Below are positions 43,090 through 51,838 of a DNA stretch of 64,000 nucleotides, in pieces. The notes below the pieces were generated by a model. That model did no database searches. It worked only from the letters and a program-made list of their open reading frames with translations, and had not been told where the DNA came from. The DNA is from Acidovorax sp. 1608163 (GTDB lineage Bacteria > Pseudomonadota > Gammaproteobacteria > Burkholderiales > Burkholderiaceae_C). Every line of letters begins with the position of its first letter. Position 1 is the stretch's first letter. The stretch is from the NCBI RefSeq assembly GCF_003669015.1, contig NZ_CP033069.1:747001-811000 (forward strand). The letters run 5' to 3'. The position numbers and the translations under genes are program-made.

Positions 43090-43743
43090 TCAGCGGGACT
43101 TCAGGCGCCCCACCCAGAAGTCTCCGGCAAATTGGACCAGGCTCACCAGCACGATGAGCACCGCGATCACGGCGACCATCACGGTGGTGTCAAAGCGCTG
43201 GTAGCCGTAGCGGATGGCCAGGTCGCCCAGCCCACCGGCGCCCACGGCGCCTGCCATGGCCGATGCCCCAATCATGGACACGAGGGTGATGGTGAAGCCC
43301 CCGATGATGCCGGGCAGGGCCTCGGGCAACAGCACATGGCGCACGATGTGCCAGCGCCTGCAGCCCATGGCCTGTGCGGCTTCGATGAGGCCCTTGTCCA
43401 CCTCGCGCAGGCTGACTTCGGCAATGCGCGCAAAGAAGGGCGTGGCGCTGATGGACAGCGGCACCACCGCCGCCCACAGGCCAATGGTGGAGCCCGTGAT
43501 GAGCCGTGTGAGCGGGATCAGCGCCACCAGCAACACAATGAACGGGGTGGCGCGGAACGCGTTGATGATGGCCCCGGCAATGCGATTGAAGCGGGGCCAG
43601 GGCAGGATGCCACCGGGGGTGGTCAGCACCAGCAGCACCGCCAGCGGTGTGCCTGCCAGCAGCGCAATGCCGCCGGAGACGCCGACCATGGTGATGGTGT
43701 CCAGCAGCGCCAGCCACAGGCGCTCGAGCATGATGTCAGACAT
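43090..43743 (-). CDS. metI: methionine-type ABC transporter permease
   Basis: Inner-membrane permease of the MetNIQ importer, 217 aa with five helices. Segments include [40 protein letters not shown], the EAA-like coupling loop [20 protein letters not shown] and [23 protein letters not shown] 43743 overlaps the metN stop codon by 8 bp. The longer open frame running back through metN is a shadow. It is the last gene of the operon, followed by a terminator. Confidence 0.94.
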   Translation of the reverse strand: MSDIMLERLWLALLDTITMVGVSGGIALLAGTPLAVLLVLTTPGGILPWPRFNRIAGAIINAFRATPFIVLLVALIPLTRLITGSTIGLWAAVVPLSISATPFFARIAEVSLREVDKGLIEAAQAMGCRRWHIVRHVLLPEALPGIIGGFTITLVSMIGASAMAGAVGAGGLGDLAIRYGYQRFDTTVMVAVIAVLIVLVSLVQFAGDFWVGRLKSR

Positions 43744-44818
43744 AGCCCAGCTCCTTCGCGTGGTGGGCCAGGTGGCCCAGAACCAGGGTTTCCGCCGGGA
43801 CGTTGCTGCGCGTGGCGATGATGAGGCGGCCATGGGCATGGCCCTGGATGCGGTCAATGCCGCCATGCAGCAGCTGCGCCTTGTGGCCCAGCGTGTCGGC
43901 AATGCGGCCCAGGTCGGGCTCGATGCCGCCCTCGCCGGTGAAGGTGAGCTGCAGCACGCGCAGCGCCTCGCCCGTGGCGGGGGGCGCAGGCTGAATGCTG
44001 TGCAGCAAATCGTGCGGAAGGCCCTGCTCCACGGTGCGCAGCAGGGCGCGGGTGGCATCGTGCTCGGGTTGCCCAAACACCTTCCACACGGGGCCTTGTT
44101 CGGCAATGCGCCCTTGCTCCAGCACCACCACCTGGTCACAGATTTCGCGGATCACGCTCATCTCGTGGGTGATGAGCACGATGGTCAGGCCGAGCTTGCG
44201 GTTGATGTCGCGCAGCAGCGCCAGGATGGCGTGGGTGGTCTCGGGGTCCAGCGCCGAGGTGGCCTCGTCACACAGCAGGATGTCGGGGTGGTGCACCAGG
44301 GCGCGGGCAATGCCCACGCGCTGCTTTTGTCCGCCCGACAGGCGTGCCGGGTACACGTTCTGCTTGCCGTCCAGTCCCACCAGGTGGAGCAGTTCGTTCA
44401 CCCGCTCGCGCACCTGCGCGGGCCGCACACCGGCCACCCGCAAGGGCAGGGCCACGTTGTCAAACACCGTTTTGGCCGACAGCAGGTTGAAGTGCTGGAA
44501 GATCATGCCTACGCGCCGGCGCAGGGCCACCAGCCCGTCTTCGTCCAGCGTGGCAATGTCTTGCCCTGCCACGTACACATGCCCGGTGCTGGGGTTTTCC
44601 AGCCGGTTGATGGTGCGCAGCAGGCTGGATTTGCCCGCCCCGCTGCGCCCGATGATGCCGAAGATGCTGCCTGCAGGCACCGACAGGTCAATGCCCTGCA
44701 GTGCGTCGACGGCCCCCGTGCTGGCGGCGTAGACCTTGCCGACCTTGTCAAAACGGACGGCATCGTGGCGGGGCGAGCCGATGGTGTCTGCCCCGCTGGC
44801 GGGGGAGGCCGTGGCCAC
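43736..44818 (-). CDS. metN: methionine-type ABC transporter ATP-binding protein
   Basis: ATPase of the importer, 360 aa. Walker A is [18 protein letters not shown], the Q-loop is MIFQHFNLL, the signature is [15 protein letters not shown], Walker B is [14 protein letters not shown] and the switch is [10 protein letters not shown]-terminal NIL regulatory domain (about 275-350) follows, which in E. coli MetN binds methionine and inhibits transport. The only available start in frame is GTG 44818, which has no ribosome-binding site. A well-placed ATG with AGGAG lies at 44919 in another frame, so the N-terminus may be affected by a one-base error. Confidence 0.92.
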   Translation of the reverse strand: MATASPASGADTIGSPRHDAVRFDKVGKVYAASTGAVDALQGIDLSVPAGSIFGIIGRSGAGKSSLLRTINRLENPSTGHVYVAGQDIATLDEDGLVALRRRVGMIFQHFNLLSAKTVFDNVALPLRVAGVRPAQVRERVNELLHLVGLDGKQNVYPARLSGGQKQRVGIARALVHHPDILLCDEATSALDPETTHAILALLRDINRKLGLTIVLITHEMSVIREICDQVVVLEQGRIAEQGPVWKVFGQPEHDATRALLRTVEQGLPHDLLHSIQPAPPATGEALRVLQLTFTGEGGIEPDLGRIADTLGHKAQLLHGGIDRIQGHAHGRLIIATRSNVPAETLVLGHLAHHAKELGYV

Positions 44819-44980
44819 CGTGTGGGGCGTGGGGAGGTGGGTGGTGCTGGGGGCTTTGCGTGAGGGCTTTGCTCGCGAAAGTACGCAATACCGGGCAGCA
44901 AGATGCGGTTCAGTGACATGGGGGGCTCCTGGTCAGGGCTGTGGGGCGGTGCGCGTGGGGCGTGCTGCCGTCGGTGGCTG

Positions 44981-45817
44981 TCAGCCTTTGGGTTGCCAGG
45001 CCAGCGTGTAGAGCTTGGCGTCGTTGGCGTTGGACTTGAACAGCTGTTCGCGCACAGCGGGCGACTCTTGGTAGAGCTGGATGAAGCGCAGCACCCGGGC
45101 GTCTGCCACTTTGTCCTGGCGTGTCACGAAGCGAATGGCGTAGTAGTTGTCCGAGATGCCGGAATACAGCAGCGCCGAGCTGGCAATGTCGCGCTTGCCT
45201 GCGGCCACAAAGTGGCTGGGGTAGCCCTGGGCCAGGTCCAGGTCGTCGATGGCGCGCACCAGCTGGGGGCCTTCCACTTCCAGCAGCTTGAGCTTCTTGG
45301 GGTTGGCCACCACGTCGTTGACGGTGGCGCGGGTGCCCACGCCGTCTTTGAGCTTGATGAGACCGGCCTTCTCCAGCAGCAGCAAGCCCCGGCCCTGGTT
45401 CACGGGGTCGCTGGCCACGCCCACTTTGGCGCCTTCCTTCAGGTCCTCAAAGCGTTTGATGCGGTAGGAGTACAGGCCGATGTTGGACAGCACGCCCACG
45501 CCCGCCACGCCAAATTTGTAGCCGCGTTCTTTGATGGCGTTGTCCAGAAAAGCCTGGTGCTGAAAGTAGTTGACGTCGATGTCCCCGGAGGCCAGGGCTT
45601 CGTTGGGGGTGGTCCAGTCGGTGAACTCGACCAGCTTCACGTCCAGCCCTTGCTTCTTGGCTTCCTGGATGGCGACTTGCACCGAGTCGGCCAGTGCGCC
45701 GGGGGTGACGCCGACCTTGAGCGTCTGTGCGGTGGAGGCCAGGCTCCAGGTGGCCAGCAGGGTGCCGGTGAGTGCGCTTGCGATGGCCAGGGCGATGCGT
45801 CGGGTGGTGGTGTGCAT
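44981..45817 (-). CDS. metQ: MetQ/NlpA-family substrate-binding protein, paralogue 1
   Basis: Periplasmic binding protein of the methionine importer family, 278 aa. A Sec signal (IALAIASALTGTLLATWSLA, cleavage at STAQ) has no lipobox, unlike E. coli MetQ. Family segments are FTDWTTPNEALASGDIDVNY, FQHQAFLDNAIKERGYKF, GLYSYRIKRFEDLKEGAKV and PVNQGRGLLLLEKAGLIKLK. ATG 45817 was chosen by the signal peptide. It is a tandem duplicate of the next gene upstream and nearest to metN. Confidence 0.92.
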   Translation of the reverse strand: MHTTTRRIALAIASALTGTLLATWSLASTAQTLKVGVTPGALADSVQVAIQEAKKQGLDVKLVEFTDWTTPNEALASGDIDVNYFQHQAFLDNAIKERGYKFGVAGVGVLSNIGLYSYRIKRFEDLKEGAKVGVASDPVNQGRGLLLLEKAGLIKLKDGVGTRATVNDVVANPKKLKLLEVEGPQLVRAIDDLDLAQGYPSHFVAAGKRDIASSALLYSGISDNYYAIRFVTRQDKVADARVLRFIQLYQESPAVREQLFKSNANDAKLYTLAWQPKG

Positions 45818-45860
45818 GGGTGGGTTCCTTGGGGTGGGTTGCTGCAGGGGTGGCCGTGCC

Positions 45861-46673
45861 TTACTTGCTGAGCCAGGCCAGCGTGTAGAGCTTGGTGTCG
45901 CCGCCAAACGATGTGTGGGTCTGGTCGCGCACGGCTTGTGCTGACTGGAAGATCTGCACAAACTTGCGCACCCGTGGGTCGTTGACGTTGTCTTTGCGTG
46001 TGACGAAGCGGATGGCGTAGTAGCTGTCCGAGGCCCCGGTGTAAAGCAAGGCCTTGCTGGCCACCTCGGGCTTGCCAGCGGAGACAAAGTGTGCGGGGAT
46101 GCCCTGGGCCAGGTCCACGTCGTCAATGGCGCGCACGAGTTGGGGGCCTTCCACTTCAATGAACTTGAGCTTTTTGGGGTTGCTCACGATGTCGTTCACC
46201 GTGGCCCGGGCGCCCAGTCCTTCCTTGAGCTGGATGAGCCCGGCTTTCTCCAGCAGGCCCAGGCCCCGGGCCTGGTTGACGGGGTCGTTGGCCACGCTCA
46301 CGCGGGCGCCTTCCTTGAGTTCGCTGAAGTTCTTGATCTTGTAGGAGTACAGGCCAATGTTGGGCAGCACGCCCACGCCGGCCACATCAAATGGGTAGCC
46401 GCGCTGACGGATGGCGTTGTCCAGAAACGCTTGGTGCTGGAAGTAGTTGATGTCCAGATCGCCAGAGGCCAGGGCCTCGTTGGGTGTGGTCCAGTCGGTG
46501 AACTCGATCACCTTCACGTCCAGCCCTTGCTTGCGGGCCTCGGCCGCTGCGGCGTGCAGGGCGTCGGCATGCACGCCGGTGGATGCGCCTACTTTCAAGG
46601 TCTGTGCCTGTGCGCCCAGGGCGATGGCCAGGGTGGCGAACAGGGTGCTCAGGATGCGTGCGGGGTAGGTCAT
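45861..46673 (-). CDS. metQ: MetQ/NlpA-family substrate-binding protein, paralogue 2
   Basis: 270 aa, a close relative of paralogue 1 over the whole mature length (FTDWTTPNEALASGDLDINY; FQHQAFLDNAIRQRGYPF; PVNQARGLGLLEKAGLIQLK). The signal peptide is SALFATLA-like and ends at AQAQ; no lipobox. Its start (ATG 46673) overlaps the monooxygenase stop (ATGA), so it is translationally tied to the enzyme gene. That argues it binds the monooxygenase substrate or its precursor and not simply methionine. Confidence 0.92.
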   Translation of the reverse strand: MTYPARILSTLFATLAIALGAQAQTLKVGASTGVHADALHAAAAEARKQGLDVKVIEFTDWTTPNEALASGDLDINYFQHQAFLDNAIRQRGYPFDVAGVGVLPNIGLYSYKIKNFSELKEGARVSVANDPVNQARGLGLLEKAGLIQLKEGLGARATVNDIVSNPKKLKFIEVEGPQLVRAIDDVDLAQGIPAHFVSAGKPEVASKALLYTGASDSYYAIRFVTRKDNVNDPRVRKFVQIFQSAQAVRDQTHTSFGGDTKLYTLAWLSK

Positions 46674-48127
46674 GCGGGGCTCTCTTCCGTGGTCGGTGTG
46701 GTGGTGGGTGTGGCGCTGTGTGCCGTGGCCGGTGGATGGGCCGCCGCAGGGGCGGCATGCCGCCAGCGGGCGGCGGGGTGTTGGTCGGGCAGGCGATCGC
46801 CTTTGCCAAACAGCTTGTGGCGCAGGCTGCCCTGCGTGTAGCTGCTTTTGTGCAGGCCCCGGTTCTGCAGCTCGGGGACGACGATGTCGATGAAGTCCTC
46901 AAAGCTCTCGGGCACCACGGTGCGTGTCAGGTTGAAGCCGTCCACGCCGGTGTCGTCCACCCACGATTGCAAGGCATCGGCCACTTGGTCGCCGGTGCCG
47001 ACGATGGCGGGGTAGCGGCCTCCCAGGGCGTATTGCTCCAGCATGCCGCGCCGCGTCCACCCCTGGCGCTTGGCCAGAGCCACGGCCGATTGGATGGAGT
47101 TGGTCTGGCCGTAGGCAATGGGCTCGTCCAGCCCGTAGCGTGCAAAGTCGATACCGGTGCCTGCGGCAAAGTGGGCCAGGCCAGCCTCGGGGTTGGCGTA
47201 GCGGCGGTACTCGGCGTCTTTGTCGCGGGCCTCGGCCTCAGTGTGGCCGGGCACCACGCTCACGCCCAGCACGATCTTCAGGTCCTCTGGCGCACGGCCT
47301 GCGTCCGCAGCGGCTTGCCGCAGGGCGACCACGCTCTCGCGCACGAGGGCTTTGTTGTTGCCCGAGATGAAGACGGCCTCGGCATGGCGGGCGGCAAAGG
47401 CCTTGCCCCGGTCGGACGTGCCTGCCTGGTAGATCACGGGCGTGCGCTGCAGTGAGGGGGCCGTCAGGTTGACGCCCTCCACCTGGTAGTGGCGCCCGTG
47501 ATGCGCGATCTTGCGCACGGCGGCGGGGTCGGTGTAAATGCGCGCGCCCTTGTCGGCTTTGACTGCATCGTCGCGCCAGCTGCCTTCGAGCAACTGGTAG
47601 AACACATCGAGGAACTCCTCGGCCTGGTCGTAGCGGTCGTCGTGGCCGATTTGCTGGGGCAGGCCAATGGCGCGGGCCGCGCTGTCGAGGTAGCCGGTGA
47701 CCACGTTCCAACCAATGCGGCCCGTGGTGAGGTGGTCCAGCGTGCCAAAGCGGCGGGCCAGCAGGTAGGGGTGTTCGGTGGTCGGGTTGACGGTGACGCC
47801 AAAGCCCAGGTGCTGGGTGACGGCCGCCATGGCAGAGACCAGCACCACCGGGTCGTTCACCGGCAGTTGGATCGACTCGCGCAAGGTGAGGTCGATGCCC
47901 GCTTGGTACACGTCGTACACGCCCACGATGTCGGCGATGAACAGGCCGTCGAACAGCCCGCGCTCAAGGGTGCGGGCCAGGTCGGTCCAGTAGGGCAGGG
48001 TGTTGTACTCGGTGGATCGGTCACGCGGGTGCGTCCACAGGCCATGGTTGATGTGCCCCACGCAGTTCATGTTGAACGCGTTCAGGACGATGGGCTTGCG
48101 TTGGCGGGTGGTGGGTGTGGGGCTCAT
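46670..48127 (-). CDS. NtaA/SnaA/DszA-family FMN-dependent monooxygenase
   Basis: Two-component flavin monooxygenase using FMNH2 from a separate reductase, 485 aa. Family segments are NAFNMNCVGHINHGLW, LARTLERGLFDGLFIADIVG, GFGVTVNPTTEHPYLLARRF, TLDHLTTGRIGWNVVTGYLD, PVIYQAGTSDRGKAFAARHA and DGFNLTR near the C-terminus. Relatives oxidise sulfones, nitrilotriacetate or EDTA. ATG 48127 was chosen by similarity; the frame extends to 48310 without it. The last 40 residues are Ala/Thr/Pro-rich and unusual. No flavin reductase gene is in the operon. Confidence 0.9.
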   Translation of the reverse strand: MSPTPTTRQRKPIVLNAFNMNCVGHINHGLWTHPRDRSTEYNTLPYWTDLARTLERGLFDGLFIADIVGVYDVYQAGIDLTLRESIQLPVNDPVVLVSAMAAVTQHLGFGVTVNPTTEHPYLLARRFGTLDHLTTGRIGWNVVTGYLDSAARAIGLPQQIGHDDRYDQAEEFLDVFYQLLEGSWRDDAVKADKGARIYTDPAAVRKIAHHGRHYQVEGVNLTAPSLQRTPVIYQAGTSDRGKAFAARHAEAVFISGNNKALVRESVVALRQAAADAGRAPEDLKIVLGVSVVPGHTEAEARDKDAEYRRYANPEAGLAHFAAGTGIDFARYGLDEPIAYGQTNSIQSAVALAKRQGWTRRGMLEQYALGGRYPAIVGTGDQVADALQSWVDDTGVDGFNLTRTVVPESFEDFIDIVVPELQNRGLHKSSYTQGSLRHKLFGKGDRLPDQHPAARWRHAAPAAAHPPATAHSATPTTTPTTEESPA

Positions 48128-48138
48128 GGGTGGGGGCC

Positions 48139-49416
48139 TTAGGCTGCAGTGGCCAATGCGGCTTGCGCAGGGGTTGCGAAGGGACGGGGGCTGGGCGCTG
48201 TGGAGGGCGCTGCGTGGGCAGGCGGGTGGGCCCCGTCTGTGGCTGCGGTCAGGCTGCGGGCCAGGCCTGAGAGCACGGCATCGGCCTGGGGTGGGTTGAA
48301 GCGGTGGCACTGCACGTCGCGCAACATGCGCTCCAGCGGGTGCTGGCGCGACAGGGCCTGGCCGCCAACGATCTCCACCGCCAGTTGCACCACTTGCGTG
48401 GCGCAGCGGCCCACGGCCACTTTGGCCACGGCCACGGCGTCGCCCAGGTGTTCTTGCAGGTGCGGGTTGCGCTCCCAGTGCTCGGCTACGCCGTAGAGCT
48501 GGCTGCGGGCGCTGGTGAGCAAGAAGGCGATCTCGCCCAGCTTGGCCTGCACGGCCGGGGCGTCGATCACGGCCTGGCCGCCCAGGCTGGCGGCGCGGTA
48601 GTTGCGGGCAAATGCCAGGGCTTCATCGCGGGCGGCTTCGGCAATGCCCAGGTACAAGGCGGGCAGCTGCAGGCCCCAGGCCCGGCTGCCGATGGAGAAG
48701 CTGCTGGGGCGATCAGGCCCCGGGCCGTAGCGGTGCACCAGTGCGCTGTCGGGCACCCAGACGTTGCGCAGCTCGATGTCGTGGCTTTCGGTGGCGCGCA
48801 TGCCTGCCGTGTCCCAGGTGTCGATGATGTGCACCCCCTCGCCGCGGGGGACCAGAAACTCGCCGTAGGACGCTTCGCCCTCAATGCGGGCGTACACCAC
48901 CATCTGCGCCAAGGCCGGGGCCGATGAGCAATAGGCCTTGCGCCCCTGCAGCACCCAGCCTTGGGCGCTGCGCCGGGCCACGGTGCCGGGGGCTGCACCG
49001 CGCATGAGGTTGCCGTGGTCGCGTTCGGTCACCAGGATGTTGATCAGGTGGCCTTTGTGCACCACGTCGTGCGCCAGGCGGGCGAAGGCCTCGGCGGGCC
49101 ACGAGGCGGTGTGCGAGAGGCAGCCCAGCGCCATGAGGTGCCAGCCCAGACACAGCGCGGTGGCGGGCGCCACGCGCCCCAACTGGTTTTGCCAAAGCAG
49201 CGTGCGGTACAGCGAAAGGCCCTCGCCGCCCAGGGCCCTGGGCAGGGTCAGCGCCAGGGCGCCGTCGGCGCGCAGCAGGGCGAGGTGGTCGTGCGCGAAG
49301 CGGCCGTCACGGTCGTGCTGCGCCACGCTGGGCGCCATCTGGCGGGCCAGTGCGTCGGCGCGCTCAATGGTGGCCTGGTCCAGGGCATCGCGCACGCGGG
49401 TGTCCAAGGTGCTCAT
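48139..49416 (-). CDS. acyl-CoA dehydrogenase-like flavoprotein (paralogue 1)
   Basis: 425 aa, acyl-CoA dehydrogenase fold: N-terminal helices (ALLRADGALALTLPRALGGE), a middle beta domain (VTERDHGNLMRGAAPGTVAR, WDTAGMRATESHDIELRNVW) and a C-terminal helical domain (EIVGGQALSRQHPLERMLRD). Members in sulfur operons are often FMN-dependent monooxygenases or desulfurases of the DszC/SfnB type, not fatty-acid enzymes. An Ala/Pro-rich tail follows the fold. It lies 11 bp before the monooxygenase gene and 34 bp after the next acyl-CoA dehydrogenase-like gene. Confidence 0.88.
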   Translation of the reverse strand: MSTLDTRVRDALDQATIERADALARQMAPSVAQHDRDGRFAHDHLALLRADGALALTLPRALGGEGLSLYRTLLWQNQLGRVAPATALCLGWHLMALGCLSHTASWPAEAFARLAHDVVHKGHLINILVTERDHGNLMRGAAPGTVARRSAQGWVLQGRKAYCSSAPALAQMVVYARIEGEASYGEFLVPRGEGVHIIDTWDTAGMRATESHDIELRNVWVPDSALVHRYGPGPDRPSSFSIGSRAWGLQLPALYLGIAEAARDEALAFARNYRAASLGGQAVIDAPAVQAKLGEIAFLLTSARSQLYGVAEHWERNPHLQEHLGDAVAVAKVAVGRCATQVVQLAVEIVGGQALSRQHPLERMLRDVQCHRFNPPQADAVLSGLARSLTAATDGAHPPAHAAPSTAPSPRPFATPAQAALATAA

Positions 49417-49450
49417 GGGGTGTTGCGGGGCGGGGCAGCCAGCGGTGATG

Positions 49451-50737
49451 TCAAAACAGGCCGGATGTGGGAGGCTGCGTGCCGGTCAGCAGCCAGTTGC
49501 CCACGGCTGCGGCCTTCCATTGGCGGGGGTTGTGGTTGGCCACGGTGCGCGCGTTGCGCCAGTGCCGGTCCAGGTTGTGGGTGCGCAGCGTGGCGGTGGC
49601 GCCAGCCACGTCAAACACCAGCTCTGCGGCCTTCAGGGCCGCCTGCACGGCAAAGTGCTGGGCCTGGGCGACCTCGATGGATGCGGTGGTCAGAGCCTCT
49701 TGCGTCAGCCCCGCGTGCCAGGCGGCATCGATGGCCAGGGCGGCGCGCAACACGGCGCCTTCGGCGGCATAGGCCTGCGCGGCAATCTGGCCCACGGTCT
49801 CTTGCACATAGGGGTCGTCCACCGAGCGGGTGGCCGTGCTGTGCTTGATGGGGCGGGCGTGCTCGCGGGTGAAGGCGATGGCGTCGTTGAGCGCATTGCG
49901 GGCGATGCCAGCCTCCACCGCAGCCAGCACCAGCTGGTAGTACGGGGGCAGGGGCGAGCGCCGGTCGCGGGGCATGGAGGGGCGAATCTCTTGCGGTTGC
50001 ACTTCGACCTGCGTGAACACCGTGGTGCCGCTGGCCGTGAGGTGCTGGCCGATGGCGTCAAAGTCGTCCACCAGGTCCAGGCCAGGGCGTGCGCGTGGTA
50101 CGACGAAGCCGGTCTCCTGGCCGTTGTCGTCGAGGGCGAAGGAGCTGACCCAGTCGGCGTACAGCGCGCCGGTGCTGTAGAACTTGGTGCCGGTGATGTG
50201 CCGTTGGCCTGTGTGCGGGTCTTGCGTGATGCGTGCGGTGATTTGCCCGTTGGGGCCGCCACGCTCCCACCCTGCGTTGCCAAAGATTTCGCCGTCTAGC
50301 AGGCGGGGCAGCCAGTGCTGCAGCTGCGCGGCATCGCCTGCCGCCAGCAGGCTTTCGACGAAGCCAAAGCCGGGGCGCAGGGCTTGCGCGATGTTGGAGT
50401 CGGCGGCGGCAATGTCCAGTAGCAACTCGAACAGGTCGCGCACCGTGCCCCCTGGCCCCCCGTGCTGGCGGGGGATGCGCAGGGCGAACAGGCCTGCCTC
50501 GGCCAGAGTGCGTATCCAGGCGTAGGGCAGTTGCCTGCTTCGTTCGCGGTGAGATGCGCCGGCCGCGATTTCGGGCAGCAGCACTTTGATGCGTGCCCGC
50601 AGTTCGGCGGCATCGCCGGGCACTTGCACCACGCCGGTACGGTGCGGGACAAAGCCGGATTCTGGCGTGGCGGGGGCGGCGCGAAGGGCCGTGGGGGTGG
50701 GCGATGCGCGGTCTGCGGTGGTGCTGGTGTGGCTCAT
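49451..50737 (-). CDS. SfnB/DszC-type acyl-CoA dehydrogenase-like flavoprotein (paralogue 2)
   Basis: 428 aa. Segments PRQHGGPGGTVRDLFELLLD, AADSNIAQALRPGFGFVE, GNAGWERGGPN, GTKFYSTGALYADWVSSFAL and the C-terminal NLDRHWRNARTVANHNPRQW are typical of the SfnB sulfur-acquisition oxidoreductase group. The closing HNP motif is shared with DszC. It is the first gene of the seven-gene operon; I use ATG 50737 (MSHTSTT), six codons after the longest start. It probably oxidises a sulfur compound before the NtaA-type enzyme. Confidence 0.9.
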   Translation of the reverse strand: MSHTSTTADRASPTPTALRAAPATPESGFVPHRTGVVQVPGDAAELRARIKVLLPEIAAGASHRERSRQLPYAWIRTLAEAGLFALRIPRQHGGPGGTVRDLFELLLDIAAADSNIAQALRPGFGFVESLLAAGDAAQLQHWLPRLLDGEIFGNAGWERGGPNGQITARITQDPHTGQRHITGTKFYSTGALYADWVSSFALDDNGQETGFVVPRARPGLDLVDDFDAIGQHLTASGTTVFTQVEVQPQEIRPSMPRDRRSPLPPYYQLVLAAVEAGIARNALNDAIAFTREHARPIKHSTATRSVDDPYVQETVGQIAAQAYAAEGAVLRAALAIDAAWHAGLTQEALTTASIEVAQAQHFAVQAALKAAELVFDVAGATATLRTHNLDRHWRNARTVANHNPRQWKAAAVGNWLLTGTQPPTSGLF

Positions 50738-51220
50738 GGCGGGCTGAGGGATCAAAAGTGTCGGTCGATGATCCAGCGACCTGGCCTGCGCGCCAATGAA
50801 TCATTCCGTCTATCCATATGTGGAGCCCGACGCAGGGGCTGCCTGCCCTGTCAAAACCCTGGTCGCAGCGTTGGTCCCAGTAGGACATTCTGGGAAGAGT
50901 TTTAGATGAAAAGTGGCTCTAGCGCTTGATTGATAAGCGCTAGGTGCTATAAAAATAATAGCAATTAATGGCTGAGAAGGCGGTGGTTGCGTGGAGGCCT
51001 CTGACGGCGGGTGGGCCGCCAAAGGGGCGCGGCAGAGTCGGCGGCGTGGCGCGAACCAGGCGTGCAGGCTGTTTACAAAATTCAGCAGTTTTTCTGGGGT
51101 TGCGTTGCTGTAATCGGGGGGGCTCCCAGCCCCCGCATGGGGGAACACCAACAAGGCGCATGCCGTGGGGCCTGATGGGCTGGCGCTGTATTCAAAAACA
51201 CCGAGAGAGAGGGATTTCCC
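50738..51220. other. 483-bp gap with divergent promoters, one repeat and one hairpin
   Basis: It holds the upstream region of the minus-strand sulfur operon, including the palindrome AATGAATCATT at 50795-50805. It also holds repeat copy 8 (50903-50966), a GGGGGCT/AGCCCCC hairpin at 51118-51134, and a leader with AGAGAGAGGG before the plus-strand lipoprotein gene. No gene is seen in it. Confidence 0.6.
50903..50966 (+). repeat. dispersed two-hairpin repeat, copy 8
   Basis: It contains GCTCTAGCGCTTGATTGATA, AAGCGCTAGGTGC and TATAAAAATAATAGCAATTA. The arms CTAGCGCTT and AAGCGCTAG are exact. Confidence 0.85.
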
Positions 51221-51838
51221 ATGATGTATTCCGTATTTCGCAGGCACCGCTGGGCGGTGGCTGCGCAGGCTTTGGCCCTGCTGGCCGCTGGGTGCGGCGG
51301 AGGCGATGGCGCGCAGTCGGGCGTGGCCGATGCGAACCAGGCCGCAGAGGCGGTGACAGCGCAGGCCAAAGCGGCAACGGCCGAGGTGGAGCTGGTGGCG
51401 GTGCAAGCCACGGCCAGCTCGGCGGAGCGGGGCGACTTGTCAGCGGCGGCGGCAATCGACAAGAACCCGGCGACCCGCTGGGGTAGCAGCTTTTCAGACA
51501 ACCAGTTTTTGGTGCTGGACTTCGGCAAAACGGTGGCCATCGACCACGTGAAGATCCAGTGGGAGGCCGCCTACGCCAGCAGCTACCTGCTGCAGGTGTC
51601 TAACGACCAGGTCACCTGGACTACGGTGAAGGCCGTGACGTCGGGGCAGGGCGGTGTGGAGGATTGGAGCGGCCTGGCCGCCAGCGGGCGCTACCTGCGC
51701 ATGCAGGGCGTCAAGCGCTCGGGGGGTACGGATATTCGATTTATGAAATCAGCGTTTTCTCAGGCGAGCAGGTGGCGCCAGTGCCCACTCCGGTGCCAAC
51801 CACTCCCACCGACCCCACGCTGCCGCCCGATGTGCTGA
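51221..51838 (+). CDS. discoidin/di-heme lipoprotein, N-terminal part (frameshifted)
   Basis: The first 169 codons encode a lipoprotein signal (ALALLAAGC, Cys25) and the first F5/8-type C (discoidin) domain: ATASSAERGDLSAAAAIDKN, PATRWGSSFSDNQFLVLDF, then YLRMQGVKRSGG. After the G6 run at 51721-51726 this frame continues only into non-similar residues and stops at 51838. The second discoidin domain in the following frame ends FVRIRGVARATQYGYSLFEV. The first ends YLRMQGVKRSGG and then, in the other frame, YGYSIYEISVF. One extra G would restore a single protein from 51221 to 54417. Confidence 0.75.
   Translation: MMYSVFRRHRWAVAAQALALLAAGCGGGDGAQSGVADANQAAEAVTAQAKAATAEVELVAVQATASSAERGDLSAAAAIDKNPATRWGSSFSDNQFLVLDFGKTVAIDHVKIQWEAAYASSYLLQVSNDQVTWTTVKAVTSGQGGVEDWSGLAASGRYLRMQGVKRSGGTDIRFMKSAFSQASRWRQCPLRCQPLPPTPRCRPMC

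Noticed and set aside
43744..44139. N-terminal extension of MetI back through metN
   Set aside because: The MetI family start is [10 protein letters not shown] at 43743; the extension is metN read in another frame.
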